A stretch of DNA of 64,000 bases from Flavobacteriaceae bacterium Ap0902 (lineage in GTDB: Bacteria > Bacteroidota > Bacteroidia > Flavobacteriales > Weeksellaceae): NCBI GenBank assembly GCA_009835005.1, contig WTFG01000002.1, forward strand, positions 62,001 through 126,000, read 5' to 3'. A program made the position numbers and the translations under genes. The notes beneath the pieces are model-generated. The model saw nothing but the letters and a program-made list of their open reading frames with translations. It was not told the origin of the DNA and did no database searches. Below are positions 9,369 to 17,739 of the stretch, one piece after another (the stretch's first letter is position 1; each line of letters begins with the position of its first letter).

Positions 9369-9452
9369 ACCAACGCATCATTTTATATTTAGATTATATC
9401 CTATTTGCTTGATTCGTGTGCATCAATAAGTTAATTTAATCTCATCACATCC

Positions 9453-9488
9453 AAAAAGCCATTTCTATTCAATTAGAAATGGCTTTTT
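9453..9488. terminator. Bidirectional terminator
   Basis: A perfect 15-bp inverted repeat, AAAAAGCCATTTCTA (9453-9467) and its complement (9474-9488), has a 6-base loop, and A and T runs flank it. It serves both convergent transcripts, the dihaem gene and the coiled-coil gene. Confidence 0.92.
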
Positions 9489-9509
9489 AAATGGTTTAAA
9501 TGCCTATAA

Positions 9510-10292
9510 TTATCCATGGATAATACCAGACATTTTTTCTTTTTCCTCTGCAGCTAACTCACCATCAACTAAAATTCTACCACTATGCTCGTCAGAAATG
9601 ATTTTCTTTCTAAGGGCAATCTCCATTTGTCTTTGTGGGGGAATCGTGAAGTAAGAACCAGCAGAAGCACCTCGTTCTACAGGCACTACAGCCAATCCAT
9701 TCTTAACAGATGCTCTAATTTTGTTGTACGCTTTTAACAAACGCGGTTCTATATTTTCTGAGAATTCTTCTGCTTTGGCTTTTAAAGTTTCTTCTTCTTT
9801 TTGAGTCTCCTCTACAATCTTATCAAGCTCTGATTTCTTATGTGCTAAATGCTCCTTATAACTATCTAATTTCTCACCAATTTTTGCAAGAGATTCATTT
9901 TTGTGTTCAATTTTCGCTTTGAATTCTCTGATTCTCTTTTCGCTCAATTGGATTTCCAATTCTTGGTATTCAATCTCTTTAGATAGTGCCTCAAACTCTC
10001 TATTGTTCCTCACATTATCCTGCTGTTTTGTATACTTTTTAATCAAAGATTCAGATTGCTTAATGTCTTCTTTCTTTACATTAATATCATGTTCTAATGT
10101 TTTAATCTCATCAGAAGTTTTTTCATTCTTCTTTTCTAGACCCACAATCTCGTCCTCTAAATCTTGAACTTCCAAAGGGAGTTCACCACGTGTATTTCTA
10201 ATCTCATCTAATCTAGAATCAATTAACTGCAAATCATACAATGCACGTAATTTTTCTTCAACAGTTACGTCGCTTTTCTTTTTTTTTGCCAT
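9510..10292 (-). CDS. Coiled-coil 'C4-type zinc ribbon' family protein lacking its cysteines
   Basis: 260 residues: a long charged coiled coil (about 10-195) and a C-terminal module reading NGLAVVPVERGASAGSYFTIPPQ, then DEHSGRILVDGE. In the family this module carries CxxC and CxxC zinc ligands; here the positions are Ser/Ser and Asp/His-Ser, so no zinc ribbon can form as usual. The family is widespread, often paired with a Nif3-like protein as here, and of unclear function; a nucleic-acid-related role has been proposed. One base separates it from the upstream Nif3-like gene, so they are one operon. Confidence 0.85.
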   Translation of the reverse strand: MAKKKKSDVTVEEKLRALYDLQLIDSRLDEIRNTRGELPLEVQDLEDEIVGLEKKNEKTSDEIKTLEHDINVKKEDIKQSESLIKKYTKQQDNVRNNREFEALSKEIEYQELEIQLSEKRIREFKAKIEHKNESLAKIGEKLDSYKEHLAHKKSELDKIVEETQKEEETLKAKAEEFSENIEPRLLKAYNKIRASVKNGLAVVPVERGASAGSYFTIPPQRQMEIALRKKIISDEHSGRILVDGELAAEEKEKMSGIIHG

Positions 10293-10293
10293 A

Positions 10294-11403
10294 TTATATA
10301 TAGTAATTTACTGGATTTGTATTAATGTCCGATGTAAGGATTGCAAAATTAGGAAAAATTTCTGAAAGATAGCGGGTTATAAGATTTTTAGTGTACTGTT
10401 CAGACTCAAAGTGTCCGACATCGCACAATAAAATTCCATTTTCTGCCAAAAAGAAATCATGATATTTAAGATCAGCTGTTACAAATGCATCTGCACCGGC
10501 CATTTTTGCAGGGCTAATCGCAAAAGCCCCAGAACCTCCTAATATTGCCACTTTCTCTATCTTTTTATGGATTAAATCAGAATGGCGAACGCAAGTCGTT
10601 GTTAATTGATTTTTAACCAATTTTAAAAAGGATTCCGCTGCCATTGGCTCTTTCAATTTCCCAATTTGCCCCATGCCCTTGGTTTGATTTTCATTTTTCA
10701 ATGGAATTAAATCATAAGCGACTTCCTCATAAGGATGAGCAGATTTCATCATTGATAAAACATTGTTAATTTCTTTTTGCTGGATTAAAATTTCAACTTT
10801 GGTTTCAGGCTCCTCGTGTCTTTGATCCAGAGTTCCCAACGTTGGATTAGCGCCTTTAATAGGTTTAAATGTCCCATAACCTTCTGTATTAAAACTACAT
10901 TCGGCATAATTGCCTATAGTTCCTGCGCCTGTGGAGAAAATAGCATCTTTAACTTTTTCTGCATCCATGTGCGGAACAAAGAATTTTAACTTAAATAAAT
11001 CTTCTGTTTTGGGTATTAAAATCTTACAATCCTCTAGACCCAAACGTTCTGCAATCATTCCATTCACACCATCTAACTGAGCATCTAAATTGGTATGAAT
11101 AGCATACAAAGCGATATTATGCTGGATAGCCTTCACCACCAATCGTTCTATTCTATTTTTACCACTTAATTGCTTTAAACCTTTAAATATAAGAGGGTGG
11201 AAAGTGATAATTAAATGAGCGTTTTCTTCTATCGCTTGGTTCACCACCTCATCTGTAATATCCAAGGTCACCAAAGCCTTCTCTATATCTTGTTCTGGAT
11301 CACCTACTTGCAATCCTACATTATCAAAATCTTCCGCATCAGATTTGGGAGCCCAATTTTCTAAAACCTTTATAATCTCTTTTAATTTTAAAGTCATCAT
11401 CAC
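10294..11403 (-). CDS. Nif3-like dinuclear metal centre protein (YqfO/YbgI family)
   Basis: 369 residues, the long form with an inserted central PII-like domain (about 130-240) between the two halves of the NIF3 fold. Metal-binding motifs: NVGLQVGDP near residue 27, ITFHPLIFKGLK (about 65), and near the C-terminus GHFESEQY (H and E). The family forms hexameric toroids binding two metals per subunit; it is annotated as GTP cyclohydrolase I type 2 in places, but that activity is not general. Three Met codons start the ORF (11403, 11400, 11397); the third is equally likely. Co-transcribed with the coiled-coil gene downstream. Confidence 0.9.
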   Translation of the reverse strand: MMMTLKLKEIIKVLENWAPKSDAEDFDNVGLQVGDPEQDIEKALVTLDITDEVVNQAIEENAHLIITFHPLIFKGLKQLSGKNRIERLVVKAIQHNIALYAIHTNLDAQLDGVNGMIAERLGLEDCKILIPKTEDLFKLKFFVPHMDAEKVKDAIFSTGAGTIGNYAECSFNTEGYGTFKPIKGANPTLGTLDQRHEEPETKVEILIQQKEINNVLSMMKSAHPYEEVAYDLIPLKNENQTKGMGQIGKLKEPMAAESFLKLVKNQLTTTCVRHSDLIHKKIEKVAILGGSGAFAISPAKMAGADAFVTADLKYHDFFLAENGILLCDVGHFESEQYTKNLITRYLSEIFPNFAILTSDINTNPVNYYI

Positions 11404-11680
11404 GCTTGTTTGTAGCTTCTAATGTAATGATAATTATTAAAATGAGATGAGGTATTTATGATTTGTTTCTGTTGCTTTTAGTGATGGGAATCTAATTGAT
11501 TTAAGTAAAGAGAACATGAATCAATTAACAATAAAGCGTAAAAATTTAAAACACTTTAGCTTAAATCTAAAGTCAATTCATCTGATATAAGTGAGGTTGA
11601 TGAATTAAATATAATTGGCAATGAAGTTAAAACACTAATCGGTATAGAATCAAAAATAAATTATTCATGAATTACTAGGC

Positions 11681-12862
11681 TTAGTCAAAGTATGAGAATA
11701 AAAGATAAGCAACAACAAGCGTTAGTAAGATATTAAATAATTGTGCCGTAAGAAATGTGAGCACATATTTATTGTTTTCCTTTTTAAAAATATCTTTTAA
11801 ACTTGTTTCTAGCCCTATACATACAAATGCTAAAGAAAATAACAAACCTCTGGGTGCTTTAGCAATTTTAGACAAAGATCTAGCTACTTCTGGTTCAAAA
11901 GAAAAACTAAAAATTAGAGAAGCTAAAACAAAACCTATAACAAATTTTGGAAAACGTTGCCATAAAACACGCTTGGATGGTCTAATATTGTCGTTTACTC
12001 CCTTATAAGACCAGTAGATAGAAATGGCAAATGCTGCTGCGCCCAATAATATATTTTGAGCAGATTTAATGATAATGCTATAACTTTCCGCCGTTTCACC
12101 TAAAAACTTACCAGATGCGACTACTGCGGCCGTAGTATCTATGGTCCCCCCAAGCCAAGCTCCACCCACTTCCTGACTCAAACCTAAATAATTTGAGATT
12201 ACTGGTAATAAATACATCATGGGAATAGCGACGATTAATACCAAGGAAACTATGATAGATAGTTTTTTAGGGTCACCCTTAATTGCTCCACTCGTAGCAA
12301 TAGCAGCGGAAACACCACAAATTGACACAGAGCTGGCTAATAACATGCCCATTTCATCATCTAATTTCATTTTCTTAGATAACCAAAAAGCAAAATACCA
12401 AACACTGAAAACTACCACAACTGCTTGTATCAAGCCTAAACCACCTGTTTTTAGCAACTCATTAAATAAAATACTAGAGCCTAAAAGGACTAATCCAGCT
12501 TTAATATAATATTCACTTCTAACAGCAGGAGCTAGCCATTTGGGTAGTCCAATAAGATTTCTAATCAATAGACCTATTAAAACAGAGAAAAAAACAGATT
12601 CTAGACCTATTAATTTAATAGATGGGATGTTAGTTATATATTGCGCTAGTGATGCTAAAGCAAAAATTATTATAAATGAAAAAATAAATTGACCTTTATC
12701 TTTATTTCCCATGAATAGATAGCCTAAATAAGTAAGAAATCCTATCATGCCAAACAGAACAAAGGGATTTATGATCAGTTTTGGTATTATAATAACAAAA
12801 ATTAATAATGTTAAACCTATAATAGTTGCAGTCCAGTCTTCGTTTTTCAAGGTGTTCAACAT
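11681..12862 (-). CDS. YeiH family putative sulfate exporter (UPF0324)
   Basis: 393 residues with about ten hydrophobic helices. Family signatures include LLIRNLIGLP, IKAGLVLLGSSILFNE, the SVSICGVSAAIATSGAI segment and WLGGTIDTTAAVVASG. YeiH/PSE proteins are inner-membrane exporters suggested to move sulfate or sulfonates; substrate is not established. The N-terminal extension of about 80 residues adds extra helices compared with short members. The gene stands alone, with a 277-base gap on its 3' side and a 370-base gap on its 5' side before the superoxide dismutase remnant. Confidence 0.88.
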   Translation of the reverse strand: MLNTLKNEDWTATIIGLTLLIFVIIIPKLIINPFVLFGMIGFLTYLGYLFMGNKDKGQFIFSFIIIFALASLAQYITNIPSIKLIGLESVFFSVLIGLLIRNLIGLPKWLAPAVRSEYYIKAGLVLLGSSILFNELLKTGGLGLIQAVVVVFSVWYFAFWLSKKMKLDDEMGMLLASSVSICGVSAAIATSGAIKGDPKKLSIIVSLVLIVAIPMMYLLPVISNYLGLSQEVGGAWLGGTIDTTAAVVASGKFLGETAESYSIIIKSAQNILLGAAAFAISIYWSYKGVNDNIRPSKRVLWQRFPKFVIGFVLASLIFSFSFEPEVARSLSKIAKAPRGLLFSLAFVCIGLETSLKDIFKKENNKYVLTFLTAQLFNILLTLVVAYLLFSYFD

Positions 12863-13145
12863 AATTTAATTATTAAGCTTTGTGAATTAACGGCTGCAAA
12901 GATAAAGAATGAATCCTGCTCCTAAACTCATATATGTCATTGGATTTTTTGTAAAAAACCCGTATAGACCTTTTGTAAAACGGATTAATTTGACTGTATA
13001 GCGATAATTGTTTAGAATTATTTGAAATAGATACTTTAGATTGTCTCATGCGTAATAAGCATTGTGTTTATCAATTTGCGCACATATTGTGGTTCAACAG
13101 GGTTAGATTCAAAAATCATATTAGCAAAAATTTATGTTTTTTAAT

Positions 13146-13176
13146 TTTGTTAGACTAATCTAACTTATTAGCTTTG
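13146..13176 (+). promoter_or_regulatory. Promoter with embedded palindromic operator upstream of the sod remnant
   Basis: TTTG (13146-13149) and TAGCTTTG (13169-13176) are spaced by 19 bases, a canonical Bacteroidetes -33/-7 pair. Between them lies GTTAGACTAATCTAAC (13149-13164), a perfect inverted repeat of GTTAGA/TCTAAC around CTAA. Its form resembles operators of DtxR/MntR-family metal repressors (TTAGG-type palindromes). Placement between the promoter boxes implies repression by steric block. The rest of the 12863-13236 gap shows nothing else I can name. Confidence 0.6.
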
Positions 13177-13236
13177 CATATATAACTTTTAAATGTTATT
13201 GAATTTACTTCTAATAATCTTAAAAATAATCTAATG

Positions 13237-13849
13237 ATGAAAATTGACAAGACATTACCAGCATTGCCTTTTGAGAAGGATGCGTTGACACCCTTGATTA
13301 CAGAGGAAACTTTTGGTTATCATTATGGTAAACATCACGCACGCAGCTTATGTTAAAAATTTGCAAGGGCTTATTGAGGATACCCCTTTAGAAAATCAAA
13401 GTTTAGAGGATATTATTAAAGCTGCCCATCACAGCCAAGATACGGGTCTTTTTAATAATGCAGCACAACACTGGAATTATAGTTTCTTTTGGAACTGTTT
13501 ATCACCTGACGTGGGGTAGTTCGCCTCATGGTGATATTGCCCATATTATAAAAAGAGATTTCGGAAGTTTTGAAGCGTTTAAAGAAAAATTCTCTACTAC
13601 AGCGACTAAATTATTTGGTTCTGGTTGGGCTTGGTTAGCACAGAATGAGCAAGGGAACTTGGAAATTATACCTATGAAAGAAGCCTATACACCTTTGGTG
13701 CATGGTAAAAAGCCAATATTGACTTTAGACGTTTGGGAACATGCGTATTATATAGATTATCGCAATGCGAGACCCACAAATTTGTAGAGGCATTTTGGGA
13801 GATTGTGAACTAGGATTTTGCAAATGAAAATTTAAGAAACGATGAGTGA
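13237..13849 (+). pseudogene. Fe/Mn superoxide dismutase pseudogene (multiple frameshifts and a stop)
   Basis: Joined frames give a near full-length SOD of about 200 residues: [52 protein letters not shown] and DVWEHAYYIDYRNARP, including all four metal ligands (His, His, Asp, His). Lesions: a 4-base duplication (acgcacgc, 13337-13344), a second frameshift at about 13511-13518, a 2-base insertion at about 13774-13778, and TGG changed to TAG at 13811-13813 near the C-terminus. The encoded enzyme would detoxify superoxide. Three indels plus a nonsense codon make loss of function near certain unless the sequence carries errors. Confidence 0.93.
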
Positions 13850-14300
13850 AAATTGTATGAACCATATAGAAAATTATTGGAAAAAATTAACCACACAGGC
13901 CAATGATTATTTTAATCAAAATCGATATGCGCAAGCACTAAATATTTATCAAAATGCACTATACAGAGCAGAGGTTTTAAATAACCATATGTTTGCTTGC
14001 GTGAGGTGCGAGATTCCTTTTGTACAGGTTTATATTATTTCTTGCAACAATTTAGCGAACACCTATCAAGAATTAGGAGAGCTAGAGAAAGCAGAAGAAA
14101 TGTTGCGTAGATCCTTCTATTTCCTTCTACATATTGCCTCAAAAAAGATTATTGATTTTGAAGAAATACAGCGAGAAATAAAAAAAGTGGTCTTGAATTA
14201 TACACAATTCATGACACAAAACGAAGTTGAAAATAATAAGCATATAGAAATATTCAATGCGCTAAAAGAGCAATTAATAGGGCAAAGTTTGAGTGAATAA
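13842..14300 (+). CDS. Small TPR-like hypothetical protein
   Basis: 152 residues, all helical in appearance. Residues about 17-45 (ANDYFNQNRYAQALNIYQNA) and 69-90 (NNLANTYQELGELEKAEEML) look like two tetratricopeptide repeats, suggesting a protein-binding scaffold; a CxxC (CVRC) lies between them. The frame starts inside the decayed end of the sod remnant; an alternative start is the ATG at 13857 (MNHIENYW). Position directly behind sod suggests the two were once co-transcribed. No specific function is recognised. Confidence 0.7.
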   Translation: MSENCMNHIENYWKKLTTQANDYFNQNRYAQALNIYQNALYRAEVLNNHMFACVRCEIPFVQVYIISCNNLANTYQELGELEKAEEMLRRSFYFLLHIASKKIIDFEEIQREIKKVVLNYTQFMTQNEVENNKHIEIFNALKEQLIGQSLSE

Positions 14301-14341
14301 CCATGCGGGTAATGATAATAAACGAAATGAAAGAATCTAAG

Positions 14342-14463
14342 GTGAAGATTAAATTTGAAAATAAAATAAATTCTGAGAATTCAAAAGATGTAATAAAAAA
14401 GCTACGGATGATGACTTGGCATGTTCATTGGACAATGAAGACTGCTTAGCATGTGGAAGTTAA
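14342..14463 (+). pseudogene. Frameshifted fragment with a ribonucleotide-reductase-like Cys tail (tentative)
   Basis: One frame reads VKIKFENKINSENSKDVIKK and, after a shift at the A-run ending at 14400, a second frame reads DDDLACSLDNEDCLACGS then stop. A Cys-rich tail of the form ACSL..DC.ACGS resembles the swinging C-terminal cysteine arm of class I NrdA proteins in Flavobacteriia. This could be the last piece of a lost second nrdA. The match is short and from memory, hence the low score. Confidence 0.3.
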
Positions 14464-14484
14464 ACGGATAAAAAACTTAATCAA

Positions 14485-15084
14485 ATGAAATTAATCTTAG
14501 TAAGACACGGACAATCTCAATGGAATCTAGAAAATCGCTTTACAGGTTGGAAGGATGTGGACATAACAGAAAAAGGTAAAGAGGAAGCCCGCGATGCAGG
14601 TAAATTATTGAAGAATGAAAAAATAGACGTCGCTTATACCTCTAAGTTAATTAGAGCCCAACATACTTTAGAGATAATTTTAGAAGAGATAGGCAAAACA
14701 GATATGCCAGTAATAGAAAATCAAGCTTTAAATGAACGTGCTTATGGTGATTTAGAAGGTCTAAACAAAGCAGAAACTGCCAAAAAACATGGAGAAGAAC
14801 AAGTGCATTTATGGCGTAGATCTTATGATGTAGCGCCACCCAATGGAGAAAGCCTAAAGGATACTTATAATCGCGTTGTACCTTATTATGAAAATGAGAT
14901 TAAACCAGCACTAGCACAAAATAAAAATGTGTTAATTGTAGCTCATGGTAATAGCCTTAGAGCATTGATCATGTATTTGGAATCTCTTTCTCCAGAAGAA
15001 ATATTGAAAAGAGAAATTGCTACAGGTCATCCAATTGTGTATGAGTTTGATGATCAATTGAAATTAGTCCATATTCAAAATTGA
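14485..15084 (+). CDS. gpmA: 2,3-bisphosphoglycerate-dependent phosphoglycerate mutase
   Basis: 199 residues. It interconverts 3- and 2-phosphoglycerate in glycolysis and gluconeogenesis. Signatures: [10 protein letters not shown] with the phosphohistidine His8, [26 protein letters not shown], the [15 protein letters not shown] segment and the second catalytic His in [11 protein letters not shown]. It is about 30 to 50 residues shorter than the common 228-250 forms, mostly through a trimmed C-terminus, as in other compact bacterial dPGMs. It stands alone between two stretches of decayed DNA. Histidine-phosphatase superfamily membership is certain; the mutase assignment rests on the ERAYG and DVAPP motifs. 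Confidence 0.93.
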   Translation: MKLILVRHGQSQWNLENRFTGWKDVDITEKGKEEARDAGKLLKNEKIDVAYTSKLIRAQHTLEIILEEIGKTDMPVIENQALNERAYGDLEGLNKAETAKKHGEEQVHLWRRSYDVAPPNGESLKDTYNRVVPYYENEIKPALAQNKNVLIVAHGNSLRALIMYLESLSPEEILKREIATGHPIVYEFDDQLKLVHIQN

Positions 15085-15240
15085 AATGAATGATTTTAAA
15101 TAAATTATCCAGTTAATATCGGCTTATAGAATAAAATCAATAGAAGGCATCAAGATTAAGACACAGCCATCCCCAATTAAAACACAATCATCCCCAAATA
15201 CTGGAGCATTAGTTCCATCCCAAGCCCTATGGGTGTAAAG

Positions 15241-15327
15241 AAAAAGGAAGTTGATTATAAGTTTATGTATAATGCAAAGGAATGGCAAGATGAGTTGGGA
15301 TTAGATTGCAAAATGAACTTTTATTAA
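15241..15327 (+). pseudogene. RHS-repeat core fragment
   Basis: The frame reads KKEVDYKFMYNAKEWQDEL then GLDC and soon a stop. The Y.YNGKE.QDELGLN motif is the hallmark of the RHS-associated core, here with Ala for Gly. No other RHS sequence remains in the 440-base gap (15085-15524) that I can recognise; a second open stretch (15307-15414, ending SNSEYLYY) is unidentified. Probably debris of a polymorphic-toxin type gene. Confidence 0.55.
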
Positions 15328-15487
15328 AAGCAATAGGATTGAGAAGTATTGAAGATAACCAAAATTTAGACCCCATTGGTTCTATCTCTAATTCAGAATA
15401 TCTCTACTATTAATATATAATCAATATGTTTAAATAGGAGCGTTTTATAATTTCTGTGTTCTAGGCTTTTAATTTAAAGTAAATACT

Positions 15488-15495
15488 TAAATTTG
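15488..15495 (+). promoter_or_regulatory. -7 element upstream of the S46 peptidase
   Basis: TAAATTTG matches TAnnTTTG and lies 29 bases before the start codon; no clear -33 TTG is seen at the usual distance. Confidence 0.35.
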
Positions 15496-15524
15496 TGAAA
15501 ATGAGAATTAATTAAATTTTACAA

Positions 15525-17666
15525 ATGAAAAAGAGTTTATTGAGTATGGCTTTGGCCTTTATCAGTGTATTTGCTTGGGCAGATGAGGGAATGTGGCTAA
15601 TGACGTTTATCGAAAGGTTGAAGTATAGCGATTGGGAAAAAGAAGGTCTTAATCTGACACCAGAAGAGATTTATAGCATCAATAGTGCTAGTTTAAAAGA
15701 TGCAATCGTTCAATTTGGTGGATATTGTACTGGTGAAATGATTTCTGATCAAGGTCTACTTTTAACAAACCACCACTGTGGATATGGTGTAATTGCAGAA
15801 CTTTCCACAGAAGAAAATGATTATTTAAAGGATGGTTATTGGGCTTATGATAAATCTCAAGAATTAAAACCAGAAAGTCTATATGTACGTTATTTAGTAC
15901 GTATGGATGATGCTACAGATCGTATTCTCAAAGTTTTAAACCCTAACATGACAGAGGCAGAAAGATCAGAAGCGATTAGAGCAGAGTTCCAGAAAATAGA
16001 AAATGAAAATAATGAAGATGGTAAATATGTAGTAGAAGTTAAATCTTTCTACGGTGGTAATGAGTTTTATTACTTTGTATACCAAGACTATACAGATGTA
16101 CGTTTTGTAGGTGCGCCCCCATCTTCTATTGGTAAATATGGTGGGGACACAGATAACTGGGAATGGCCAAGGCATACAGGAGATTTTTCTCTTTTCCGTG
16201 TGTATGCAGACAGGGATGGAAATCCAGCAGCATATTCAGAGAATAATGTTCCTTTAAAGCCAAAACACGCACTTCCTGTAAAAGTGAGCGGTGTTAAGCC
16301 TGGTGATTTTTCCATGACCATCGGATATCCTGGTAGTACAGAGCGTTATATGTCTTCTTATGGTATAGAACAAGCCATCAATGTAGAATATCCAACATGG
16401 GTAGAAGCAGCGAATACGGCTATGGTTCAAATGAAAAAGCATATGGACAAATCTGATGCGATACGTTTGAAGTATGCTTCTCAATATTCAAGTTTAGCCA
16501 ATTATTGGAAGAACAGAATTGGGATGATAGAGGCTTTAAATAAGTTGAATACAGTTGATAAGAAAAGAGGATACGAGGCAGATTTTAGAGCATGGGCTAA
16601 GCGTAATCCTGCATACAGCGAGGTTCTAAACAATATAGAAAAATACTATAGCAACTCTAATGATTTTGTGAAGAACAGAACGTATATCGTTCGTGGTTTC
16701 TTGAGAGGTAGCCAATTATCTCTCGCGCCATATAGAGTATTGAATATGTATAACGTCTATGCAGAGCAATCTGCAGAGAACAAGACGAATATGTTGCCCA
16801 AGATCAAAGAGGAAATCAATAGCATGTATGAGGGAATGGAAATCAATGCAGAATTAGATATTATGACAGCCTTATTAAAAGGTTATGACCAAAATATTCC
16901 AGTGGAACACCAAATAGAACAAATTAAATATATCAAAGAAAACTATGGTGGGTTTGATGGTTTTGCGCGTGAGGTTAAATCTAAATCTATTTACACCAGT
17001 GCAGATAAAGTAATTGCAGCTTTTGAGACAGATAATAAGGGTGCTTTAGTAGGTGATATTTTGGCACCATTTTCTAACAGTTTAATAGAAACTTATAGAA
17101 ACAAGCCAGAGGAAATCGCTCTATTAGAAACTGTTTATAATAAAAATTACCGTTTATTCATCGATGGTTTACGCAAGACTTATCCCAATAGAGTTTTCTA
17201 TCCAGATGCTAACTTCACCATGAGATTAAGTACAGGTAAAGTAATTGGATTGCCAGAGCATCCATTCAGAGCTAGTGATACGCCAGAGAATTATTACACT
17301 ACGCTAAAAGGTGGAATGGCTAAGTTTATGCCAGGGGATGAGCAATTTGATCAACCGTTGAAATTAATCAAATTATACAATCAAAAAGATTTTGGCAGAT
17401 GGGCTAATGAAAAGGGTGAATTACCAGTTAACTTCTTGAGTGATAATGATATTACAGGAGGTAACTCTGGATCACCAGTGATTGGTGGTAATGGTGAATT
17501 GATTGGTTTGGCATTTGATGGTAACTGGGAGGCCATGTCTGGTGATATAGAATTTGAGAAGAACCTACAGAGAACCATCAATGTAGATATCAGATACGTG
17601 CTATTCATTATAGATAAGTTTGCAGGTGCAACCAATCTAATTGATGAATTAGAATTAGTTGAGTAA
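15525..17666 (+). CDS. S46 family serine dipeptidyl-peptidase, DPP7-like
   Basis: 713 residues, the usual size for DPP7/DPP11. A signal peptide ends before ADEGMW, so the enzyme is periplasmic. The triad is visible: His in TNHHCGYG (83-84), Asp in the GGDTDNWEWPRHTGDF segment, and Ser648 in ITGGNSGSPV. In this family the residue 18 after the Ser separates DPP11 (Arg, acidic P1) from DPP7 (Gly, hydrophobic P1); here it is Gly666, so DPP7-type specificity is inferred. The enzyme releases dipeptides from oligopeptide N-termini for amino-acid nutrition. Single-gene unit with its own terminator. Confidence 0.93.
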   Translation: MKKSLLSMALAFISVFAWADEGMWLMTFIERLKYSDWEKEGLNLTPEEIYSINSASLKDAIVQFGGYCTGEMISDQGLLLTNHHCGYGVIAELSTEENDYLKDGYWAYDKSQELKPESLYVRYLVRMDDATDRILKVLNPNMTEAERSEAIRAEFQKIENENNEDGKYVVEVKSFYGGNEFYYFVYQDYTDVRFVGAPPSSIGKYGGDTDNWEWPRHTGDFSLFRVYADRDGNPAAYSENNVPLKPKHALPVKVSGVKPGDFSMTIGYPGSTERYMSSYGIEQAINVEYPTWVEAANTAMVQMKKHMDKSDAIRLKYASQYSSLANYWKNRIGMIEALNKLNTVDKKRGYEADFRAWAKRNPAYSEVLNNIEKYYSNSNDFVKNRTYIVRGFLRGSQLSLAPYRVLNMYNVYAEQSAENKTNMLPKIKEEINSMYEGMEINAELDIMTALLKGYDQNIPVEHQIEQIKYIKENYGGFDGFAREVKSKSIYTSADKVIAAFETDNKGALVGDILAPFSNSLIETYRNKPEEIALLETVYNKNYRLFIDGLRKTYPNRVFYPDANFTMRLSTGKVIGLPEHPFRASDTPENYYTTLKGGMAKFMPGDEQFDQPLKLIKLYNQKDFGRWANEKGELPVNFLSDNDITGGNSGSPVIGGNGELIGLAFDGNWEAMSGDIEFEKNLQRTINVDIRYVLFIIDKFAGATNLIDELELVE

Positions 17667-17689
17667 TATTTAGGAATATTAAATTTTAT

Positions 17690-17724
17690 AAATTCCTTTT
17701 TCCTTCTGGAGAAAGGAATTTTTT
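17690..17724 (+). terminator. Terminator after S46 peptidase
   Basis: AAATTCCTTT (17690-17699) pairs with AAAGGAATTT (17712-17721), followed by T residues. Confidence 0.8.
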
Positions 17725-17730
17725 AATTAA

Positions 17731-17738
17731 TAACTTTG
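17731..17738 (+). promoter_or_regulatory. -7 element almost touching the PAP2 start codon
   Basis: TAACTTTG matches TAnnTTTG and ends two bases before the ATG at 17740. With the usual few-base distance to the transcription start, the mRNA would begin near the second ATG (17743), suggesting a leaderless message. Confidence 0.4.
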
Positions 17739-17739
17739 C

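Noticed and set aside
11516-11670. Short coding-like stretches between the Nif3-like gene and yeiH (for example NIIGNEVKTLIGIESKINYS)
   Set aside because: Frames do not join without shifts and match nothing I recognise; too short to call a gene or pseudogene.
13313-13519. Separate small proteins in the sod region (13313-13519 and 13458-13787)
   Set aside because: They are consecutive frames of one superoxide dismutase broken by indels, not independent genes.
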